A program made the position numbers and the translations under genes. From Impatiens glandulifera (taxonomy: Eukaryota > Streptophyta > Magnoliopsida > Ericales > Balsaminaceae), in contig NC_061869.1 in assembly GCF_907164915.1 (NCBI RefSeq), positions 19,569,125-19,633,124 on the forward strand: a DNA stretch of 64,000 bases, written 5' to 3'. Each line of letters opens with the position of its first letter. Within the stretch, counting starts at the first letter, position 1. This document shows, one piece after another, positions 20,563 to 28,664 of this stretch. Below the pieces are notes generated by a model. The model was not told where the DNA came from. It did no database searches and saw only the letters and a list, made by a program, of their open reading frames with translations.

Positions 20563-22443
20563 ATGTATCAAGATAGGCCTCCAATGCTAGAAGGTGATGA
20601 CTTTGCCAACTGGAAGGCACGCATGCACCTACATCTAGTCACCTTGGATGATGAAATGGAATCCATTCTAACCGAAGGACCGATAATCATTGATAAAGAA
20701 AGAAAGGAATGGACGGCTGAAGATAGGAGAAGAAACAACCTGGATAACCATGCAAGAAACCGGATCTCCAACAGCGTGGACAGAAACACATATTGCAAGA
20801 TCAGAGACTGCCAAACCGCGAAGGAGACATGGAACACGGTTATCCAGATCTTTGAGGGAAATGAAAGAACAAAGGAGAACAAAATAATGGTGGCCACACA
20901 GAGGTTTGAGAGCATCAAAATGAAACCAGGAGAAACTATGAAGGAATACAGTGACCGGTTCACTGGTGTGTTAGATGAATTAGCAAATCTGGGCAAGAAG
21001 TATGACAACAAAGAGGTCATTATGAAGGTTTTGAGATCTCTTCCAAGTGCTTGGGACATAAAGACGATGGTCATGAGGGAATCAAAGAGCCTACGTAAGA
21101 TGAAATTATACGACGTATTCGAAGATCTTAAGGCATATGAGTTCGAGATGAGATCTAGAACTGAAGAGGAAGTCTCGGCCTCAACATCAACCAGAGCATT
21201 GATCACATCTACGGAACCGGCTGCACCTGTTCCTGCACCTGCACCTACACCGGCACCTATCTCTGCACCTGCACCTATCAGAACTGCCGAACAGTTCACT
21301 GAGGACGCAATGGCAATGCTTGCACAGAAGTTTGGGAGGTTCATGAATAGAAGTCAACCTACGAACAACTACTATGGTGACAAATCCAATGTAAGATGCT
21401 ATAACTGTAACTGTTTGGGACATTTTAAGTGGGAATGCAGGAAACCAAGGAGAGATACCCAGAAACCGGACTACCAAAACAACCGGAACAACTACCAACG
21501 AATCGGTGAAGGGAGTGGTAATAACCGGAATAACTATCAACAAGTCGAAGGGAGTGAGATACCGAAAGCACTGATAGCCGACGATGGAGGAAGTCTATGG
21601 GCTCGCAGTGACAGTGACGATGAACTCACGTGTCTCATGGCAAATGAGGAACAGGTATTTGACTCTCCTTGTGAAGAATTCACTAAAGATGAGTTATACA
21701 ATGCATTGAATGACATGGTAGAAGAATATAAGAACCTATTGACCATGTTACCTAAGCACCTCAACATCAAAACCGATTCCACAGTACCTATCCTAGTAGA
21801 ACCAGAGGTACCCATCATAACCGAACCGGAGGTCATACAATCTGATGATACCCATACTCTAGAAACCAAGTTAGATCCTAAGATCGAACAACCTAGTGAG
21901 CCGACTAGAGAACTAACCGAGAAAGAGAATGCCCGATTTCAATATACGATGGCCGCCTATAGGAGATCTAGCGATATAGTAAAGAATTTGAATAAACAAT
22001 ACAGGCATCCTCGTTGTAAGAATGGCCTAGGATACACAGAGAATAGATCTAAAGACCGAAAACCCATATGGAAAGCAAAGCTCACAAAAGGAAACCTTCA
22101 CTTTATAAAATTTCTTAAGAGCACCTGTACAGCTGAAGAAGAGGAGACCGCATATTATAGGGAAGAAAAGCTAAAATACGACTATGTTGGTCCAACCGAT
22201 TCATGGCTTGATATAGAGAAAAGGAAAGCCGAAATTCTCAAATATAAGAAAGATTTTCCTGAACCGCGTAGGTCAAACTATAGATCATCAAACCAAAGAC
22301 CATCACCATTTAGGCCATCTATAGGGAAACCGAAATACACCAGACCAAGTGTCAAAAAGACAGTCAAAACCCTAGCAAAGAAGACCGTCCGATTTATCAA
22401 GGTCTGGATACCTAAGGGACTAATCGCATGTGGACCCAAGTAA
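20563..22443 (+). CDS. Gag polyprotein of the copia element
   Basis: 626 residues from ATG 20563, 40 bases after the LTR. The N-terminus reads [17 protein letters not shown], the DUF4219-type start of copia Gag, followed by the UBN2/gag-polypeptide domain to about residue 210 ([41 protein letters not shown]). A Pro/Ala-rich linker precedes a CCHC zinc knuckle at residues 279-292 ([14 protein letters not shown]), which binds RNA. A ~330-residue extension follows, with acidic and then basic stretches; extended Gag is typical of Sireviruses. It ends at TAA 22441, in a different frame from pol. It would form the virus-like particle in the cytoplasm. Confidence 0.93.
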   Translation: MYQDRPPMLEGDDFANWKARMHLHLVTLDDEMESILTEGPIIIDKERKEWTAEDRRRNNLDNHARNRISNSVDRNTYCKIRDCQTAKETWNTVIQIFEGNERTKENKIMVATQRFESIKMKPGETMKEYSDRFTGVLDELANLGKKYDNKEVIMKVLRSLPSAWDIKTMVMRESKSLRKMKLYDVFEDLKAYEFEMRSRTEEEVSASTSTRALITSTEPAAPVPAPAPTPAPISAPAPIRTAEQFTEDAMAMLAQKFGRFMNRSQPTNNYYGDKSNVRCYNCNCLGHFKWECRKPRRDTQKPDYQNNRNNYQRIGEGSGNNRNNYQQVEGSEIPKALIADDGGSLWARSDSDDELTCLMANEEQVFDSPCEEFTKDELYNALNDMVEEYKNLLTMLPKHLNIKTDSTVPILVEPEVPIITEPEVIQSDDTHTLETKLDPKIEQPSEPTRELTEKENARFQYTMAAYRRSSDIVKNLNKQYRHPRCKNGLGYTENRSKDRKPIWKAKLTKGNLHFIKFLKSTCTAEEEETAYYREEKLKYDYVGPTDSWLDIEKRKAEILKYKKDFPEPRRSNYRSSNQRPSPFRPSIGKPKYTRPSVKKTVKTLAKKTVRFIKVWIPKGLIACGPK

Positions 22444-25400
22444 ATGTGGGCACCAAATAGTTGTAAATATGTACATTTTGCAGGATCCAAAGAAACGGCT
22501 AGGAAACTCCGAATGGTTCTTGGACAGCGGTTGCTCCAGGCACATGACCGGAAATAGTAATTTGCTAACCGATATCAGATCAGCAACCGGTTCTCTAATC
22601 ACCTTCGGTGACAATTCAAAAGGTAAAACCGTGGGCAAGGGTAAGATTGTCCATGGTAACCTAACTATTGATAACGTACTTCTAGTTGAAAACCTACGTT
22701 TCAATCTACTTAGCATTAGTCAAAAGTGTGATGCTGGATACACGGTAGAATTTCTTAAACATGCATGCTTAGTTAAGAATTCTCAAGGCATAGTACTACT
22801 AACCGGAAATAGGATAGGTAACATCTACAAGGTAGACTGGAAAACTAGAGTAGAACATCCTATATGCATGATAGCTAAGACTGATCAAACCTGGCTATGG
22901 CACAAAAGACTAAACCATCTAAACATGAAAACCTTAAACTACATTCGTGGTAAAAAGCTAGTTGAAGGTATTCCTGATATAGTATTTAACCAGGATAAGG
23001 TTTGTTCAGCATGCCAAATGGGTAAACAAACTAGGTCATCCTTTAAGAATAAAGGAAATATTCAATCTAGCCGATGCTTAGACCTTCTTCACATGGATTT
23101 ATTTGGACCAATTCAGGTCATTAGCCTAGGAGGTATGCTGTACACCATGGTAGTTATTGATAATTACTCTAGATATACATGGGTGATATTCTTACCATCT
23201 AAACGTGAAACGGTATCAAACCTGATCACTCTTCTTAAGCGTTTGCAAAATGAAACATCAACTCGTATTAATTGTATTCGAAGCGATAGAGGTACCGAAT
23301 TTACTAACGGCACATTAACTGCATATCTTGATGAATCCGGCATTAGACACGAGTTGTCTAGTGCTAGGACTCCTCAACAAAATGGCCTGGCCGAGAGAAG
23401 AAACCGGACTCTCAAGGAAGCCGCACGGTCCATGATAGCCGATTCCGGCATTGCTCAGAAATTTTGGGCTGAGGCTATCAACACTGCATGCTATACACAA
23501 AACCGGTCATTGATAAACAAATTTCACAACAAAACACCGTATGAGGTCTATTTTAACAGAGTTCCTAAACTTAAATACCTCAGGATTTTCGGTTGTAAAT
23601 GTTATATTCATATGAATGGTAAAACCCAACTCACCGTTTTTTATCCAAAAACCGATACCGGAATCATGCTAGGATATTCAGCAGTACGCAAAGCATATAG
23701 AGTATACAATAATAGAACTGCAACCATGGAGGAAACAATTCACGTTGTTTTCGATGAATCGGTTGAAAGCAATACTGCTTCATGCTTTGATCTACACAAC
23801 AGATTGGTAAATAACGATATTCATTCTGACAGTGAAGATGAGACTCCGGTCTTCAGGCGATTTGTCCATGACCAAATGGGTAATATTGAAACCCAGCCGG
23901 ATCAAGCTGTTCCACAACAGGAAGCTGACACTTCGGTCCAATCCGAGGAAGCCGGTCGGTCTGACAATGTTGCTCAGCCTACCGACATGTCTAGCCTTGA
24001 TCAAATAAACGGTAATTTGGTAGACACCCCTGAACTGAATCTCAGAAGAAACAGTAAACATCCTCCTGAGCAAATTATAGGTGACCCTTCAAAACCTGTT
24101 CGAACTAGGGGTCAACTTCTGGAAGGATATTTTAACTCCGCTTTCATATCCCAGATTGAACCGAAAAGAATAGATGAAGCATTGTCAGATCCGGATTGGA
24201 TCTTGGGAATGCAAGAAGAACTAAACCAGTTCGAGAGTAGTAAGGTCTGGTACCTAGTTCCTAGACCGAAGGATCAATCGGTCATAGGAACAAGATGGGT
24301 ATTCAAAAACAAACTCAATGAGGACGGTTTGGTCACGAGGAACAAAGCCAGATTAGTGGCTCAAGGTTACAAACAGGAAGAAGGCATTGACTTTGAAGAG
24401 TCATTTGCTCCTGTAGCCAGGATTGAAGCCATTAGGATTTTTCTTGCATTTGCGGCTTTCAAAAACTTTAAGGTCTTTCAAATGGATGTTAAGAGTGCAT
24501 TCTTGAACGGTGACCTACGTGAGGAAGTGTATGTTGAACAACCACCCGGTTTTAAGAACGCTGCATTTCCAAACCATGTATACCGGCTAAACAAAGCTTT
24601 ATACGGTCTAAAGCAAGCACCTAGGGCCTGGTATGATACACTAACCGCATTTCTATTGGAACATGATTTCACCATCGGTTCAGTGGATAAGACTTTGTTC
24701 AAATTTGAAAAGAAGGAACATATCCTACTTGTTCAAATCTATGTAGATGACATCATTTTTGGCTCAACCGATCCTAAATTATGCGATAAGTTCTCAAAAA
24801 TGATGACTGACAAGTTTGAAATGAGTATGATGGGAGAATTAAGTTTCTTCCTAGGTCTTCAGGTTAAACAACTCAAGGAAGGAACTTTCATAAGCCAACC
24901 TAAGTACACCAAGGAGCTACTAAAGAAGTTCGGGATGGACACCTGCTCCTCGGCGGCTACTCCAATGAGCTCATCAGTTAAGCTGGACAGAGATGATGAG
25001 GGCCAATCGGTAGACCAGATTGCATACCGGGGCATGATCGGTTCCCTGTTGTACCTGACAGCGAGTAGACCGGACATCATGTTTGCAGTTGGTGTGTGTG
25101 GGAGATTCCAAGCAAATTCAAAGCAATCCCATTACACAGCCGCAAAGAGAATAATGAAGTATCTGAAGGGCACACCTGATGTCGGTCTGTGGTACCCAAA
25201 AGACTCATCGTTCAATCTAACGAGTTACTCAGACGCAGACTATGCGGGTTGTAAGATTGACAGAAAGAACACCAGCGGAACATGTCAGTTCCTTGGTGAC
25301 CGGCTTGTTTCATGGCATAGCAAGAAGCAGACATCGGTGGCCACGTCCACTGCAGAAGCTGAATACTTGGCGGCCGGAAGTTGCTGTTCTCAACTTCTCT

Positions 25401-25705
25401 GGATCCAACAGCAGCTGAAGGACTTCGGTATCATAGCCGAAGAGTCCCCGATCTTCTGTGACAACACAAGTGCCATTGCGATTACCTACAATCCAGTTCT
25501 CCACTCCAGAACCAAGCACATCGACATAAGGCATCACTTCATTCGGGAGCATGTCACGCTGAAGCATATCCGGCTGGAATACGTACCGACTGATCAACAA
25601 GTAGCCGATATCTTCACGAAGCCTCTACAGGAAGCTAACTTCTCTCAATTCAGACTTACTCTCGGTTTAACCGACATTAGTCAGATTCTTCCTAAGGATG
25701 CTTAA
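22430..25705 (+). CDS. Pol polyprotein: protease, integrase, RT, RNase H
   Basis: 1091 codons without a stop. The frame is +1 relative to gag, overlaps its end, and has no ATG until codon 14, so it is probably made by frameshifting from Gag. Protease: [13 protein letters not shown] (DSG at 32-34). Integrase: zinc motif from His158 through CSACQMG, then Asp223 (HMDLFGP), Asp286 (RSDRGTEF), Glu322 (GLAERRNR), a DD35E spacing. [43 protein letters not shown] and YVDD with Asp773/774. RNase [35 protein letters not shown]. It ends with [10 protein letters not shown], as in most copia pols. PR-IN-RT-RH order is diagnostic of Ty1/copia. Confidence 0.95.
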   Translation: MDPSKCGHQIVVNMYILQDPKKRLGNSEWFLDSGCSRHMTGNSNLLTDIRSATGSLITFGDNSKGKTVGKGKIVHGNLTIDNVLLVENLRFNLLSISQKCDAGYTVEFLKHACLVKNSQGIVLLTGNRIGNIYKVDWKTRVEHPICMIAKTDQTWLWHKRLNHLNMKTLNYIRGKKLVEGIPDIVFNQDKVCSACQMGKQTRSSFKNKGNIQSSRCLDLLHMDLFGPIQVISLGGMLYTMVVIDNYSRYTWVIFLPSKRETVSNLITLLKRLQNETSTRINCIRSDRGTEFTNGTLTAYLDESGIRHELSSARTPQQNGLAERRNRTLKEAARSMIADSGIAQKFWAEAINTACYTQNRSLINKFHNKTPYEVYFNRVPKLKYLRIFGCKCYIHMNGKTQLTVFYPKTDTGIMLGYSAVRKAYRVYNNRTATMEETIHVVFDESVESNTASCFDLHNRLVNNDIHSDSEDETPVFRRFVHDQMGNIETQPDQAVPQQEADTSVQSEEAGRSDNVAQPTDMSSLDQINGNLVDTPELNLRRNSKHPPEQIIGDPSKPVRTRGQLLEGYFNSAFISQIEPKRIDEALSDPDWILGMQEELNQFESSKVWYLVPRPKDQSVIGTRWVFKNKLNEDGLVTRNKARLVAQGYKQEEGIDFEESFAPVARIEAIRIFLAFAAFKNFKVFQMDVKSAFLNGDLREEVYVEQPPGFKNAAFPNHVYRLNKALYGLKQAPRAWYDTLTAFLLEHDFTIGSVDKTLFKFEKKEHILLVQIYVDDIIFGSTDPKLCDKFSKMMTDKFEMSMMGELSFFLGLQVKQLKEGTFISQPKYTKELLKKFGMDTCSSAATPMSSSVKLDRDDEGQSVDQIAYRGMIGSLLYLTASRPDIMFAVGVCGRFQANSKQSHYTAAKRIMKYLKGTPDVGLWYPKDSSFNLTSYSDADYAGCKIDRKNTSGTCQFLGDRLVSWHSKKQTSVATSTAEAEYLAAGSCCSQLLWIQQQLKDFGIIAEESPIFCDNTSAIAITYNPVLHSRTKHIDIRHHFIREHVTLKHIRLEYVPTDQQVADIFTKPLQEANFSQFRLTLGLTDISQILPKDA

Positions 25706-26223
25706 AAGGAAATCCGGCTTCGACAGATAAAACAGGTAGTTCTTCTTAAGCTGTTGATTTTTGAATTCTCAAGATGCCTATGGAAGAACCGCCCAGCCCA
25801 TCAGACAGAGTAAACCGACCGGCTACTTGGTGGAAACGCCAACTAACCGCATCGGGATGAACAACTGATGACTGACCGGTTCGGAAGCAGGTCATCCTAG
25901 ATTATTTGAATTTCACAGATGTGGAACAACTACCAATGTTTGCAGATATCTGTTCTGAGATGTTGCTTTTTCAAAGAAAACTGGTCGCGCCTAAAAAGAC
26001 GTGAAGATCTTTTGATATCTTTCACGGTTCAGGCCTATGACCGACATCTAGACTGCAAACATGCCTATTTTTATGCAAAACCTTTTATCCTGCAGTTAAT
26101 ACATGTCATTCCATTTATTGCCTGGACAATAGGTTAGCCCCTAAACTAGTATTTAAGAGAGGCAAACACTCACCACAAAACTCACAAGTCACAAGAACAT
26201 CCTCTCACTAAGGCAATCTAACC
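25706..26223 (+). promoter_or_regulatory. Non-coding segment with TATA box upstream of extra ORF A
   Basis: 518 bp between pol and ORF A. A TATTTAAG box lies at 26150-26157, 74 bp before the ATG at 26224, followed by an A/C-rich leader 'caaacactcaccacaaaactcaca' resembling a plant 5' UTR. A small purine run (AAAAGGAAA) follows the pol stop. Promoter function is inferred from layout only. Confidence 0.5.
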
Positions 26224-26979
26224 ATGTCTCAATTCCCAAATATCCTCCAAGTCGATTTTGAATCATGTTCTAGTACCGAACACTATGAAGTGTATCGGAT
26301 GATCAAGAAACTGGAAGACACTGGCCTCCAGTATTTTCTGGATGACAAGCAAACTATCTACCCTGAATCCGTTTTGGAATTTTACTATAATGCCAGGGTA
26401 TTCCGGGGCACACCCCATTTTGATACCCACATCCAATCAAAGGTTGGGGGTATAATTTTCGATTTCACCGAGCAGGACTTTGCTCGGTGCTTCAGTCTGC
26501 CTAAGCAAGGGATCACAGACCTCAACCCTCCGGCCGATATTAAGGCTGAGGTCTCCCTCTCCTTTGCCCGGTCGGATGAGCCTGTTAATGATCATGGCTC
26601 TAAGTCTCTCTTGAGGGCTGAGTATCAGCTCCTCAATGATGTAATAGGAAGTGGCATCTTTGGAAGAGATGTCACCAACACCTATTGCGTGGCGAATTTC
26701 AATATGATGGCGGCCATCATTACCAGCACGCCGGTAAATTGGTCCCGGGTGCTGTTCGACACCTTAGTTTGGATGATTAACATCCAGTCGGTCGGTCTTA
26801 TTCCCCAAATAAGCACCCTTATGGTGGAACTTGGTGTTCCAACCTGTCCTGGCGAGGGCTTGAACCAGGCCCAGGTGTTAACCAGAGAGATGACCGATTC
26901 TTTCTATAGTCGGTTTGAAAGAGAATGGAGGAGGAGAAACTTCAACCCCCCTCGTGATGTTAACTCAGGCGCTCGCTAA
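26224..26979 (+). CDS. Extra ORF A, plant-retrotransposon cargo protein
   Basis: 251 residues. It is homologous to ORFs B and C. Shared landmarks are VDFESC (residues 10-15), LEDTGLQYFLDD, EFYYNARV, FARCFSLPKQGITDL, NWSRVLFDTLVWM and GLIPQISTLMVE. No signal peptide, membrane segment or known catalytic motif is visible. It resembles a poorly described protein class I associate with plant retrotransposons (annotated in Pfam as a putative plant transposon protein, recalled, not checked). Function unknown. It ends soon after the conserved region with a short Arg-rich tail (EREWRRRNF). Open frame in a very young element implies it was recently under selection. Confidence 0.85.
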   Translation: MSQFPNILQVDFESCSSTEHYEVYRMIKKLEDTGLQYFLDDKQTIYPESVLEFYYNARVFRGTPHFDTHIQSKVGGIIFDFTEQDFARCFSLPKQGITDLNPPADIKAEVSLSFARSDEPVNDHGSKSLLRAEYQLLNDVIGSGIFGRDVTNTYCVANFNMMAAIITSTPVNWSRVLFDTLVWMINIQSVGLIPQISTLMVELGVPTCPGEGLNQAQVLTREMTDSFYSRFEREWRRRNFNPPRDVNSGAR

Positions 26980-27464
26980 GTCACTTCTTCTTGCATCCGG
27001 TCGTTTTGCTTCATGCACCGGATGTATTCTTATCCAACTCAAGTTTGATCGTTTTGGCCTCATCCGTGTCTCCTTCGGTTTTATGTGCTTTCTTTGATTT
27101 CATGAAAGCCATTTTCGGCATTGTATCTGTTATTTTCGGCATCTATCTAATTAATCTCGGTTATGTTCAAGTGCATTTAATGAGATAATCCCAATTAATG
27201 AAATAACTCCCAACCACCCGCACATTTAATTTCCAACTAATCTGGTCACTTCCCAACTAATACTTACCTCGAGCCTTGCAATCCGCCGCTTCCCCATGCA
27301 TCTTGAAAAGGGAAAGATTCTCTTCATTAATAAAACAAAACTAACCATCAATGCTTAGATTTTCCCTCCAAAACCGATCCTATATAAGGAGCCATCCTCT
27401 CCTCATTTCATCACATCCAAAATCACTTGTATTCCTTTTGAATCTCTCTCTCTATACCATAATC
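26980..27464 (+). promoter_or_regulatory. Non-coding segment with TATA box upstream of extra ORF B
   Basis: 485 bp. TATATAAG at 27381-27388 lies 84 bp before the chosen ATG (27465), followed by a CT-rich leader (ctcctcatttcatcacatcc, tctctctctata). An in-frame ATG at 27351 lies upstream of the TATA box, so it is unlikely to be used. Confidence 0.5.
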
Positions 27465-28172
27465 ATGCCGAGCCGAACATTGGGAAACTTTCTAAGTGTT
27501 GATTTCGATTCATGTATGGCAGAATGGGACTATGACCATCCAAAGAAACACATGTTCGAAAGCCTTATTGTTACCGGTCTTCAAACCTTCCTCGAAGAAT
27601 CCGGTCCCATACTGATTGAGGATGTCAAGGAATTCTTCAGAAATGCCTGCAACTGGGGCGATCGCATTGTCACCACTGTAAGGAATCATACCTTCCGGCT
27701 TGATGAAGCCGAATTTGCCACCCTCTTCAATCTGCCCAAAGAAGGGTTCTCTGATTTCCCAACCATGGAGGGACTTGATGAATACTACTATGGGTTACGC
27801 TGCTCTGCAACCCTTGATCCGGTGGAAACCTATGGGTTAAAAACCCGCCTCGGTAGTAGCACTCAGCTCCTTCTTGAGATCGTCACTCGATCCATTCTGT
27901 GCCAATCTCCAAATCAGCGGTATTCAAAGAATACCTACAACATAATGACCCACATCTACCACAGAACGACCATCAATTGGTCAGCGGTCCTCTTTCAAAA
28001 CTTGAGGAATATGGTGCTGACCAAGAAAGGTCTCGGTTATGCACCTCACATCAGCAAGTTGATTCTCAAGTACCGGCCAGAGTTTGGACCGGGTACACCG
28101 GCATCGCCCTCAAACATTCTTGATGCAGATGCGGTGGAAGAGAAGAAATCCAGAATGGTGTTTACTGCTTAA
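27465..28172 (+). CDS. Extra ORF B, paralogue of ORF A
   Basis: 235 residues from ATG 27465 (MPSRTLGNFLSVDFDSC). Shares with A and C: LIVTGLQTFLEE, EFFRNACN, FATLFNLPKEGFSDF, INWSAVLFQNLRNMV, GYAPHISKLI and EFGPG. Divergence from A and C is large, so the duplications long predate the present insertion. It ends right after the conserved domain with a short acidic/basic tail. No transmembrane or signal segment; role unknown. Confidence 0.85.
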   Translation: MPSRTLGNFLSVDFDSCMAEWDYDHPKKHMFESLIVTGLQTFLEESGPILIEDVKEFFRNACNWGDRIVTTVRNHTFRLDEAEFATLFNLPKEGFSDFPTMEGLDEYYYGLRCSATLDPVETYGLKTRLGSSTQLLLEIVTRSILCQSPNQRYSKNTYNIMTHIYHRTTINWSAVLFQNLRNMVLTKKGLGYAPHISKLILKYRPEFGPGTPASPSNILDADAVEEKKSRMVFTA

Positions 28173-28664
28173 ATGTCTATCTTTCATCCTATCGGTTTTC
28201 ATTCTAATAAAATATCGTTTCAGTTTCAATGACCGTTTCTCTTTATTCTTTGCACATCTATCTAAGTAACCGGCTTAAACTCGTTCTTATCCGGTATCAT
28301 AAAATCTATTTAAAACTGTTAAACACCGATCAATCAAAATATCTGAATAAAATTAGAAACCGATCAATCATTCGGCCACATAGAAAAGAATGTGTCATCC
28401 ATGACATAGGAAAAGGGTTTTGGAGGGAAATCTCCCGCTCAAAGCTGCCGCCCACCGTTTCATACGTAACCGCCCACAGTTTGGCGTCTTTTCACTTTGG
28501 AGGGAAAACTCCCGCCCATTAATGATGGGACGGTTGGGTTTCCAAACCGTGCCTATAAAAGAGGGCCTTCGGTCATATTTTTCATTCTCACGCAAATTCA
28601 CTTTCTCTCTCTAAGCTTCCTAAACTCTCTGAAGCCGATTTCTCTCATACTCAAACTCTTCAAC
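28173..28664 (+). promoter_or_regulatory. Non-coding segment with TATA box upstream of extra ORF C
   Basis: 492 bp. TATAAAA at 28554-28560 lies 111 bp before ATG 28665, with a pyrimidine-rich leader (ctttctctctctaagcttcc). Two near-identical motifs, TTTGGAGGGAAA followed by CTCCCGC, occur at 28418-28438 and 28496-28517; each is partly palindromic (GGGA...TCCC). A non-ATG frame is open through the leader but includes the TATA box and is not taken as coding. Confidence 0.5.

Noticed and set aside
20568..21344. 258-codon open frame on the minus strand
   Set aside because: Lies entirely antisense to the gag domain of the young copia element, shows no family resemblance, and is explained by codon bias of the sense strand.
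27351..27464. Upstream in-frame ATG for ORF B
   Set aside because: It precedes the TATATAAG box, and the intervening residues have no counterpart in A or C.
28497..28664. In-frame N-terminal extension of ORF C with a hydrophobic stretch that could be taken as a signal peptide
   Set aside because: It begins at a TTG, contains the TATA box and the pyrimidine-rich leader, and homology with ORFs A and B starts at the ATG at 28665.
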